A DNA stretch of 64,000 nucleotides, from contig NZ_CP042430.1 of the NCBI RefSeq assembly GCF_007970665.1, positions 4,898,001 through 4,962,000 of the forward strand. Direction: 5' to 3'. The notes beneath the pieces are model-generated. The model did not search any database, was not told the origin of the DNA, and saw only the letters and a list, made by a program, of their open reading frames with translations. Positions 55,397 through 64,000 of the stretch are shown here, piece after piece (positions within the stretch are counted from its first letter, which is position 1; the number at the start of each line of letters is the position of its first letter). The translations under genes were made by a program, and so were the position numbers. Source of the stretch: Baekduia soli. GTDB lineage: Bacteria > Actinomycetota > Thermoleophilia > Solirubrobacterales > Solirubrobacteraceae.

Positions 55397-55582
55397 ATGG
55401 CCACCACCCGCATCACCCGATCCCAGCAGGGCATGATCACCACCGCGATGCGCGAGCTCACGCGGCGCGACCACCCATCCTCGGCCCGCGCCACCGCCGC
55501 CTCCCGCCGCCGCCGATCCGGCGCCGTGCGCCTGCCGGCCCTCCCGCCGCTGCCGCAGGCCTCGCCGCCCAAGGCCGGCTAG
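55397..55582 (+). CDS. small basic protein of unknown function
   Basis: A 61-residue frame (MATTRITRSQQGMITTAMRE...) with an AAGGAC ribosome site and an upstream promoter-like region shared with the divergent TetR gene. Rich in Arg, Ala and Pro, without membrane segments. Its TAG stop is exactly inside the target site of the IS481 element, and removing the element leaves the stop unchanged, so the gene is intact. Not recognised. Confidence 0.45.
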   Translation: MATTRITRSQQGMITTAMRELTRRDHPSSARATAASRRRRSGAVRLPALPPLPQASPPKAG

Positions 55583-55583
55583 C

Positions 55584-55613
55584 TGTAGTTCCTGATCACG
55601 TTGTTCATCCGGG
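55584..55613 (+). repeat. left terminal inverted repeat of the IS481 element
   Basis: Begins TGTAGTTCCTGATCACG and matches the reverse complement of 56595-56624 at 24 of 30 positions; the GTTGTTCA and CCGGG blocks are identical. Confidence 0.85.
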
Positions 55614-55666
55614 CCTCCTTGGAGGCTGGTGGTTCTCGAGGCCATCAGTCCCAAGGAGGACACCGG

Positions 55667-56629
55667 ATGAAGCTGCACGCTAACGCCAGGCTCAGCCTGA
55701 TTCGCCGTCGCGAGATGGTGGAGATGGTCGTCTCGGGCCAACACAGCGTCCCCGAGGCCGCACGGATCGCTGGGGTCAGCGCCACGACTTGCAGCAAATG
55801 GGTTCGGCGCTTTGAGACCGACGGCGAGCTGGGGTTGCTGGATCGTTCCTCGGCCCCCAACACGGTCGCCAACCGGACCGACGAGCAGCGGATCGGGTGC
55901 ATCGCGGCGCTGCGCAGGTTGCGAATGACTGGGCCAGAGATCGCCGAGGTCCTGGGCATGGCGCTCTCGACGGTCTCAGGGATCCTGACCAAGATCGGGA
56001 TGGGCAAGCTCGGACGGCTCGGGCTGGAGCCGGCGCGCCGTTACGCGCGAGAGCGCCCGGGCGAGTTGATCCACGTCGACGTCAAGAAGCTCGGACGAAT
56101 CGGTCCCAAAGGCGCAGGCCATCGCATGACCGGCTCCAAACGCGGCCAGGCAAACCGTGGTCGCGACGGGCGGCGCACCGCCGGATGGGAGTTCATCCAC
56201 GTTGCCATCGACGACGCGACCCGCCTGGCCTACGTCGAGTCGCTGGCCGACGAAAAGGCCATCACGGCCATCGGCTTTCTCAAGCGCGCCAAGGCGTTCT
56301 TTGAGGCCCACGGCATGAGTGTCCAGGCCGTGATGACCGACAACGGCTCGGCCTATCGCTCCACGGCGCACGCCATCGCCTGCCGCGCCCTCGGGCTCAA
56401 GCACCTCCGCACGCGCGCCTACCGCCCACAGACCAACGGCAAGGCCGAGCGCTTCATCCGCACCATGCTCAGCGGCTGGGCCTACGGCGCGCTCTATCGC
56501 TCAAGCGACGAACGCGCCGCAGCCCTTGACGGCTGGCTCTTCACCTACAACCATCGCCGACGACACGCAGCCATCAGCCGACAGACCCCCATCACCCGGC
56601 TGAACAACCTGCTCGGGACTTACACCTAG
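55667..56629 (+). CDS. IS481-family transposase
   Basis: A 320-residue transposase with an N-terminal helix-turn-helix (GQHSVPEAARIAGVSATTCS) and a retroviral-integrase core. The DDE residues are D138 (LIHVDVKKLG), D225 (AVMTDNGSAYRS) and E261 (TNGKAERFIRT), with 35 residues between the last two, as expected. RBS AAGGAGGA precedes ATG 55667. The stop codon TAG (56627-56629) lies outside the element, in the target CTAG, so the reading frame is completed by the host sequence. Confidence 0.93.
   Translation: MKLHANARLSLIRRREMVEMVVSGQHSVPEAARIAGVSATTCSKWVRRFETDGELGLLDRSSAPNTVANRTDEQRIGCIAALRRLRMTGPEIAEVLGMALSTVSGILTKIGMGKLGRLGLEPARRYARERPGELIHVDVKKLGRIGPKGAGHRMTGSKRGQANRGRDGRRTAGWEFIHVAIDDATRLAYVESLADEKAITAIGFLKRAKAFFEAHGMSVQAVMTDNGSAYRSTAHAIACRALGLKHLRTRAYRPQTNGKAERFIRTMLSGWAYGALYRSSDERAAALDGWLFTYNHRRRHAAISRQTPITRLNNLLGTYT
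56595..56624 (-). repeat. right terminal inverted repeat of the IS481 element
   Basis: On the minus strand begins TGTAAGTCCCGAGCAGG and pairs with the left end at 24 of 30 positions. It overlaps the last codons of the transposase. Confidence 0.85.
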
Positions 56630-56813
56630 CGCTCACCGCGGGGCCCGGCCACCGCCGACCCGCGCGCAGACGGGCAGCCCACCCGCGCGCTGCCTCGGCC
56701 GCGCGCGGCGGCGGGGCCGTCCACGTCTCGGACCCCGGATCGTGCGTGGTGCCGACGACGACCACCGAGACCGTCGCCTGACCCGGCCCCGGCACGGACC
56801 TGCCCTCTGGGCG

Positions 56814-57344
56814 ATGTGGCAGTCTCCTGGCGGCTTGCCCGCTCCGCTGCCGTTCGATCCGATCGCCGAAGCCCAGCGCCAGTGGCGCCGCCACTGGGGC
56901 GAAGACGCCACGCCGTCGATGGCCGCGGTGACCTCGATCATGCGCGTCCACCAGCTCGTCATGGCGCGCCTGAACGACGAGCTGAAGCCCTGGGAGCTGA
57001 CGTTCGCGCGCTACGAGGCGCTCATGCTGCTGTTCTTCAGCCGCACGGGCTCGCTGCCGCTGGGCAAGATGGGGGCGCGTCTGCAGGTCCACCCGACGAG
57101 CGTCACCAACCTCATCGACGGGCTCGAGCGCCTGGGCTACGCGACGCGCGGGCCGCACCCCAGCGACCGACGCACGACCCTGGCCTCGATCACCGACCGT
57201 GGGCGCGTGGTGGCCGACGAGGCCACCGAGGCGCTCAACGCCATGCACTTCGGCACCGGCCGCCTGCGCAGCGACGACCTCGACGCGCTGACGGGGCTGC
57301 TGCGCAGCATGCGCGTCGAGGCCGGCGACTTCGAGGGCGGTTGA
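56814..57344 (+). CDS. MarR-family transcriptional regulator
   Basis: A 176-residue winged-helix regulator starting MWQSPGGLPAPLPFDP. The core reads LKPWELTFARYEALMLLFFS, MGARLQVHPTSVTNLIDGLE and the wing PHPSDRRTTLASITDRGR. MarR proteins bind palindromes as dimers and respond to aromatic or acyl ligands. It is convergent with the acyl-CoA dehydrogenase operon, 9 bases away, and the inverted repeat at 59470-59491 is a possible target. Confidence 0.9.
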   Translation: MWQSPGGLPAPLPFDPIAEAQRQWRRHWGEDATPSMAAVTSIMRVHQLVMARLNDELKPWELTFARYEALMLLFFSRTGSLPLGKMGARLQVHPTSVTNLIDGLERLGYATRGPHPSDRRTTLASITDRGRVVADEATEALNAMHFGTGRLRSDDLDALTGLLRSMRVEAGDFEGG

Positions 57345-57353
57345 GCCCGTGCC

Positions 57354-58513
<1,160 letters not shown>

Positions 58514-58517
<4 letters not shown>

Positions 58518-59407
58518 GCCGACACCGTGGCGGCCGCGGCGCGCGCCGGGCTGTACTCGTAGAAGCCGCGGCCCGTCTTGCGGCCGTGGTGGCCGGATAC
58601 GACCATCCGCTTCAACAACGGCGGAGGAGCGTACTCGGGGCGCTTGAACTCCTCGTAGAGCGAGTCGCAGACCGCGTAGAGGACGTCGAGGCCGATGAAG
58701 TCGCAGAGCGTGAGCGGGCCCATCGGGTGCCCCGCGCCGAGCTTCATGCCCTCGTCGATGTCCTCGCGGGTGGCGAAGGCGTCCTCGTACATGCGCACGG
58801 CCGCCATGAGGTAGGGCACGAGCAGCATGTTGACGATGAAGCCCGAACGGTCCTTCGTGCGGATCGGGGTCTTGCCGATCGCGTGGACGAAGCTCTCGAC
58901 GCTGCTGACCGCCTCCGGGGCGGTGTCGAGCGCGACGACGATCTCGACGAGCTTCATGACCGGCACCGGCGAGAAGAAGTGCAGGCCGAGCACACGCTCG
59001 GGCCGCTGCGTCCACGACGCGAGCTGGGCGATCGGGATCGACGAGGTGTTCGACGCCAGCAGCGCGTCGGGCAGCAGCGCGTCCAGATCGCGGAAGATCT
59101 TGCCCTTGACCTCGGGGTCCTCGAAGACGGCCTCGACGACGAGGTCGCAGCCGTCGAGGTCGTCGAAGGACGGCGACCAGGCCAGGCGGCCCATCAGGTC
59201 CGCGGCGCCCTCGGCGTCGAGCTTGCCGCCGCGGACGCCCTTGTCGACGGAGGCCTCGATCCGCTCGCGGGAGCGGTCGAGCGCCGCGCGCTCGGGTTCG
59301 TGGAGCACCACGTCGAGGCCCGCCCGGGCCACGGACTCGGCGATGCCCGAGCCCATGAAGCCGGCGCCGACGACTCCGACGCGATCGATGGAACGTGATC
59401 CGGCCAT
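58514..59407 (-). CDS. 3-hydroxybutyryl-CoA dehydrogenase
   Basis: A 297-residue NAD-dependent 3-hydroxyacyl-CoA dehydrogenase, stand-alone form. Rossmann motif VGVVGAGFMGSGIAESVARA, catalytic block ASNTSSIPIAQLASWTQRPE, then GLHFFSPVPVMKLVEIV with the active-site histidine, and C-terminal GHPMGPLTLCDFIGLDVLY. Start ATG 59407 (MAGSRSIDR); a GTG two codons upstream is possible. Operon with the acyl-CoA dehydrogenase; divergent from the mutase. Confidence 0.93.
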
Positions 59408-59469
59408 GAGCACCTTCGTTTCGTGCAGGACAGCAGCTTGCGCCGACGCTATCAGGTATGCGATAGTCC

Positions 59470-59491
59470 AATAGTCGTACTTCCAACTATT
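59470..59491. promoter_or_regulatory. inverted repeat between dehydrogenase operon and mutase
   Basis: AATAGT - 10 bases - ACTATT in the 95-base divergent gap, preceded by a direct repeat of ATAGTC (59463-59468 and 59471-59476). TTGCGC (59439-59444) and GATAGT (59462-59467), about 17 bases apart, could be -35/-10 for the mutase. A likely shared operator, possibly for the MarR regulator. Confidence 0.45.
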
Positions 59492-59502
59492 CCGGCCGAG
59501 CG

Positions 59503-61164
<1,662 letters not shown>

Positions 61165-61529
61165 TGCTTGCCGCCCCCTCGGGACAGGGAGTTCTGCGGC
61201 GAGGACCCGCGCCCACCACCACCGGAGCGCGGGCACCCGGTCAATGAGAACGGCCACGAAGGACGGGTCTCCCACCCGCCGGCGTGGCCGCCCCCTACAG
61301 CGAGCCGGAGTGGTCTCATCCTTCTCCTCCGCTCCGGCTCGCCGTTGACCACCGCCCCCCGGGCGGGGGACGCGCCCTGCGCGACACCGGCGGCCCCTGG
61401 GCGCCGTCTCGTCGGCGGCGCTGATCTCGGTTGGGACCGAGCGGCTCGCGGTCGCCGACGAGCACGTCCGCGTCCGTGACCTCACCGTCACGCCATTCGC
61501 CGGCGGGCGGCGCGGCGTGCCCGCTGGGT
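61165..61529. other. intergenic region with hairpin, no gene recognised
   Basis: 365 bases between the convergent mutase and KAS III genes. A perfect 9-bp repeat GAGCCGGAG/CTCCGGCTC (61302-61340, loop 21 bases) may act as a terminator for either side. Frames of 86-103 codons cross the region on both strands but look like GC-rich chance frames. No cobalamin riboswitch-like sequence is evident. Confidence 0.5.
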
Positions 61530-62537
61530 TCAGCCGTTCCAGATGAGCACGGTGCCGCCCCACGAGAGGCCGGCACCGAACGCCGCGACGAGCACGCGAG
61601 CGCCGGGGCGCAGCGTGCCGTCCTGCTCGGCGTGCGCCAGCGCCGTGGGCAGGCTCGCCGAGGTCGTGTTGCCCATCCGGGCGATGCAGTCCACGACGCG
61701 CTCGGCCGGCAGCCCGAGGCGCTCGCTCACCGCACGGGTGATCCGCGCGTTGGCCTGATGCAGCACGGCCAGGTCGAGCTGGTCGACGGCCACGCCGGCC
61801 TGCGCGGTGGCGCGGTGGGCGACGTCGACGAGCGCGTCGACGGCCCGGCGGAACGTGCGCTGGCCGTCCATGATCACGGGGCCCGACGGCCGCGGCGTGA
61901 GGATCGCGTCGCCCTCGGCGCCGTCGGACTCCAGGATGAACGGCCCGACGAGCGAGGCGCCCTCCACCGCACGCACGACGACCGCGCCCGCGCCGTCGCC
62001 GAAGATGCCCGCGGTGACGCGGTCGCCGTAGTCCAGGACGCGGGACATGATGTCCGCGCCGACGACCACGACCGTGCGCGCCCGGCTTGACTCGACCTGG
62101 CCGACGGCCATCGACAGCGCGGCGAGGAAGCCCGTGCACGCGGCGTTGACGTCCAGGGCGCCGGCGCGGTGGGCGCCGATGCCCGCCGCGACGACGGCCG
62201 CGGTGTGCGGGGTGAGGTCGTCGGGCGTCATCGTGGCGACGATGACCAGGTCGACCTCGCCCGCGTCGACGCCCGCCTTGTTCAGCGCGTCGGTCGCCGC
62301 GGTGGCGGCGAGGTCGCTCAGGCGCTCGCCGTCGGCGGCGCGGCGGCGATGCTCGACGCCCGTGCGGCGCACGAGCCAGTCGGGCTCGATGCCCAGGGGC
62401 GCGGCGATCTCGTCCGTGGAGACCTCACGGTCCGGGAAGCACGACGCGACCGAGACGACGCTCGCACCCGGGGCCACGGGGCGGATCAGGCCCAGGGCGT
62501 CCAGCGGACTCTGAAGGAGCTCCGGCAAGGACGCCAT
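61530..62537 (-). CDS. 3-oxoacyl-ACP synthase III (KAS III/FabH-like)
   Basis: A 335-residue thiolase-fold condensing enzyme. The catalytic triad is visible: C134 in VNAACTGFLAAL, His in VLHQANARITRAV and Asn in RMGNTTSASLPTAL; GFGAG-like AAFGAGLSWGGTVL closes the protein. It starts fatty acid synthesis from acetyl- or branched acyl-CoA, or serves a special pathway. It is not next to other fab genes here. Start ATG 62537 (MASLPELLQS). Confidence 0.92.
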   Translation of the reverse strand: MASLPELLQSPLDALGLIRPVAPGASVVSVASCFPDREVSTDEIAAPLGIEPDWLVRRTGVEHRRRAADGERLSDLAATAATDALNKAGVDAGEVDLVIVATMTPDDLTPHTAAVVAAGIGAHRAGALDVNAACTGFLAALSMAVGQVESSRARTVVVVGADIMSRVLDYGDRVTAGIFGDGAGAVVVRAVEGASLVGPFILESDGAEGDAILTPRPSGPVIMDGQRTFRRAVDALVDVAHRATAQAGVAVDQLDLAVLHQANARITRAVSERLGLPAERVVDCIARMGNTTSASLPTALAHAEQDGTLRPGARVLVAAFGAGLSWGGTVLIWNG

Positions 62538-62594
62538 TGTGCTGCCTGCGGCGGCGGGATCGCCGCCGCCCGGACCCCCAAGCACCTGAACGGG

Positions 62595-62729
62595 CTAGGT
62601 GTCGGCGCGCTGCCGAGCGGCCGATCCGGCCATCCCCGCATCGTCGCCGGCACGGCTGCGGCGCCCGACGAGCCGCTCCAGGCACGCCGCCACCCAGGTG
62701 CCCAACGCGACGATGGTGGCCAGTGCCAT
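62595..62729 (-). CDS. possible 44-residue membrane peptide
   Basis: A short frame from ATG 62729 (MALATIVALGTWVAACLERL...) with one hydrophobic N-terminal segment and a charged tail. No clear ribosome site is visible. It lies between the KAS III gene and a conserved-looking small gene. Weak support; could be chance. Confidence 0.25.
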   Translation of the reverse strand: MALATIVALGTWVAACLERLVGRRSRAGDDAGMAGSAARQRADT

Positions 62730-62772
62730 CGCGCGACACTACCAGTGCAACGGCGTCGCGCCAGGGTCTTCG

Positions 62773-62985
62773 TCAGCCTTCGAGGAGCGAGAGGCGCACC
62801 CCGTACCAGGGATCGCCCTCGCGCACGAAGCGCCCGTTGACCTCCCGCAGCGTGTAGGTCCGGCCCGCGACGACGACCGAGCGGCTGTCCGGGCCGACCG
62901 AGTCGATCACGGCCGGCTCGACCGCGCCGAGGTGCACGATGCGCACCGGCATGCCGGGCGACGGGATCGGGCGGGTGGGCGCCAT
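62773..62985 (-). CDS. small protein of unknown function (70 residues)
   Basis: A compact frame from ATG 62985 (MAPTRPIPSPGMPVRIVHLG). The pattern of alternating hydrophobic residues (VEPAVIDSVGPDSRSVVVAG, RTYTLREVNGRFVREGD) suggests a small beta-barrel domain, with an aromatic end WYGVRLSLLEG. It looks like a real folded protein but I do not recognise the family. Divergent from the gene at 63167. Confidence 0.5.
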   Translation of the reverse strand: MAPTRPIPSPGMPVRIVHLGAVEPAVIDSVGPDSRSVVVAGRTYTLREVNGRFVREGDPWYGVRLSLLEG

Positions 62986-63166
62986 CACCCGATGGTCCCA
63001 GGTCGGCCGGAGGTGGCGCTTCGGGCCCGAAGCCTTCGATCGGCTCTCCGGCCATTGGCCCACAGGGACAAACGCGGACCCGCAATCCTGGCCCGCCGTG
63101 CGAAGGCAACGGCCGTGCCGAGGCTCATCATGGTGTCGACCCGACCCTGCTGAGGAGCGTCGTGCC

Positions 63167-63457
63167 ATGACCAGTGAACGTGCAGAGGCCTACCGGCGTG
63201 TGACCCACACCCTCGACGAGCTCGGCCCGAGCAAGCTCCTCGGCGACGAGCAGGAGCGCATCCGCCGCGCGGCCGACAGCCTCCTGTTCAGCCAGGACGC
63301 GGCCGACCGGGCCGCGCGGTGCGCGATCGAGGACATCGAGCGCCTCTGCCGTGCGCTGGTCGACAGCGGCCGCTGGCACCAGGCGACCGCGAGGCGGCTG
63401 GCCGACGACGTCTCCCACTGCGGCCCGGTGCTGATGCCCGAGCTCAAGGCCGCCTGA
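63167..63457 (+). CDS. small helical protein of unknown function (96 residues)
   Basis: Starts at ATG 63167 with GAGGAG about 9 bases upstream. Helical, charged sequence (EAYRRVTHTLDELGPSKLLG, EQERIRRAADSLLFSQDAAD, CAIEDIERLCRALVDSGRWH). Three cysteines. No family recognised. Its end overlaps the convergent oxidoreductase by 14 bases. Confidence 0.55.
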   Translation: MTSERAEAYRRVTHTLDELGPSKLLGDEQERIRRAADSLLFSQDAADRAARCAIEDIERLCRALVDSGRWHQATARRLADDVSHCGPVLMPELKAA

Positions 63458-64000
63458 GCAGCCCTCGCCCGAGCGCGGCGCGCGCGGCCGCGTCGCCCGG
63501 CACGCCGTGCACCGCCCCGCCCGGGAACGTCGCGGCGCTGCCCAGGAACAGGCCCTTCAGCGGCGTGCTGTAGGGCGAGAGCTTGGGCAGCGGGCGGAAC
63601 ACCACCTGGTCCAGCCGGTAGGTGCCGCCGCCCACGTCACCGCCGACGAGGTTGGCGTTGCGGGCCTGCAGCGCAGCGGGCCCGAGGACGTGGCGCGCCA
63701 GGATCCGGTCGCAGAACCCGGGCGCGTAGCGCTCGACCTGGGCCTCGACGCGCTCGACGTGGCGGTCCTGCTCGGCGACCCAGTCCACGCCGCGCTGGGG
63801 CCCGTGGGTGTAGGCCCATGCCGTGTGCCGCCCCGCCGGCGCGCGCGTGGGGTCCGCGACGCTCTGCTGGCCCAGGAGCAGGAACGGCCGCTCGGGCAGG
63901 CCCTCCTGGGAGCGCGCGATCGCGTCGAGCAGCTCGTCCTCGCTGCCGCCCACGTGGACGGTCCCGGCGCCTCGGACCTCCGCGTTGGCCCACGGGATCG
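63444..64000 (-). CDS. phytoene-desaturase-like FAD oxidoreductase, C-terminal fragment
   Basis: About 185 residues enter from the right edge (…ANAEVRGAGTVHVGGSEDEL) and end at 63444. Blocks FLLLGQQSVADPTRAPAGRH, YAPGFCDRILARHVLGPAAL and the C-terminal FAD segment KGLFLGSAATFPGGAVHGVP with PGDAAARAAL match the C-terminal half of CrtI/PYROXD2-like dehydrogenases. The N-terminal Rossmann domain lies outside the window, so substrate and start are unknown. Confidence 0.85.
   Translation of the reverse strand, partial: IPWANAEVRGAGTVHVGGSEDELLDAIARSQEGLPERPFLLLGQQSVADPTRAPAGRHTAWAYTHGPQRGVDWVAEQDRHVERVEAQVERYAPGFCDRILARHVLGPAALQARNANLVGGDVGGGTYRLDQVVFRPLPKLSPYSTPLKGLFLGSAATFPGGAVHGVPGDAAARAALGRGLLRRP

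Larger units (their letters stand above)
55584..56624 (+). mobile_element. IS481-family insertion sequence, complete
   Basis: A 1041-base element with one transposase and imperfect terminal inverted repeats of 30 bases (24 matches) starting TGTA and ending TACA. It is flanked by GCTAGC (55578-55583) and CCTAGC (56625-56630), matching the NCTAGN target duplication described for IS481-type elements, with one differing outer base. The interior is less GC-rich than the chromosome around it. It looks complete and potentially active. Confidence 0.9.

Noticed and set aside
55667-56629. IS insertion as gene-disrupting event
   Set aside because: The empty site can be rebuilt and the flanking small gene keeps its stop codon, so no gene appears broken by it.
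59408-59502. A cobalamin riboswitch upstream of the B12-dependent mutase
   Set aside because: The gap is only 95 bases and shows none of the conserved B12-box sequence; repeats there look like protein-binding sites.
61165-61529. Small genes in the gap between the mutase and KAS III genes
   Set aside because: Frames of 86-103 codons exist on both strands but have no ribosome site, no plausible fold and overlap a hairpin.

Overview
The window is very GC-rich DNA with long overlapping open frames on both strands, many GTG starts and frequent ATGA/GTGA stop-start overlaps. The actinobacterial families seen (FprA-type ferredoxin reductase, actinobacterial holin-like and DUF3618 proteins, F420-type LLM oxidoreductase, TetR-controlled acyl-CoA genes) point to a high-GC actinobacterium. 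The order rpmG-secE-nusG-rplKA-rplJL-rpoB and the soil-type lipid catabolism would fit Solirubrobacterales (Thermoleophilia), but that placement is inference. I saw no rRNA, tRNA, CRISPR array or replication origin.

Left part, minus strand (1-8.2 kb): the information-processing cluster rpmG, secE, nusG, rplK, rplA, rplJ, rplL and rpoB (3' end cut off by the window). A TerC-family membrane protein, preceded by a candidate yybP-ykoY manganese riboswitch, sits between rplL and rpoB. 8.3-15 kb: an operon of circularly permuted ATP-grasp, alpha-E and transglutaminase-like proteins, divergent from a class I glutamine amidotransferase and two small envelope proteins, then a phospholipase D-type enzyme.

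15-29 kb: a membrane glycosyltransferase; a TetR / FAD-dehydrogenase / acyl-CoA ligase operon; signal peptidase I; a short SDR-GntR-methyltransferase operon; a GH65 phosphorylase with its beta-phosphoglucomutase-like partner; an acyl-CoA dehydrogenase; and DedA. 28.9-36.1 kb: a TetR/MFS efflux pair, and a TetR-controlled leucine/branched-chain module (HMG-CoA lyase-type enzyme, biotin carboxylase-BCCP subunit, carboxyltransferase). 36.1-39.5 kb: a lipoprotein with a duplicated domain next to a two-component system. 39.6-45.1 kb: polyprenol-phosphate glycosyltransferase genes (GT2, GT39-like, GtrA, GT87-like) around a secreted esterase.

45-55 kb: acyl-CoA dehydrogenase, ferredoxin-NADP reductase, a methyltransferase, an ECF sigma factor, an ArsR-like regulator, hydrolase, Dabb protein, TatA, an LLM oxidoreductase and a cytochrome P450 followed by a TetR regulator. 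55.6-56.6 kb: a complete IS481-family element inserted at a CTAG site. 56.8-61.2 kb: a MarR regulator, acyl-CoA dehydrogenase, 3-hydroxyacyl-CoA dehydrogenase and an acyl-CoA mutase large subunit with isobutyryl-CoA mutase-type active-site residues; together these would link isobutyryl-CoA and butyryl-CoA to beta-oxidation. The right end has a KAS III-like synthase, small proteins and the C-terminal part of a phytoene-desaturase-like enzyme.

Five genes appear broken, at six positions, by the apparent loss of one base in a run of G or C (about 19867, 21083, 25060, 44219, 44650 and 54532). The uniform pattern suggests sequencing or assembly error rather than gene decay.
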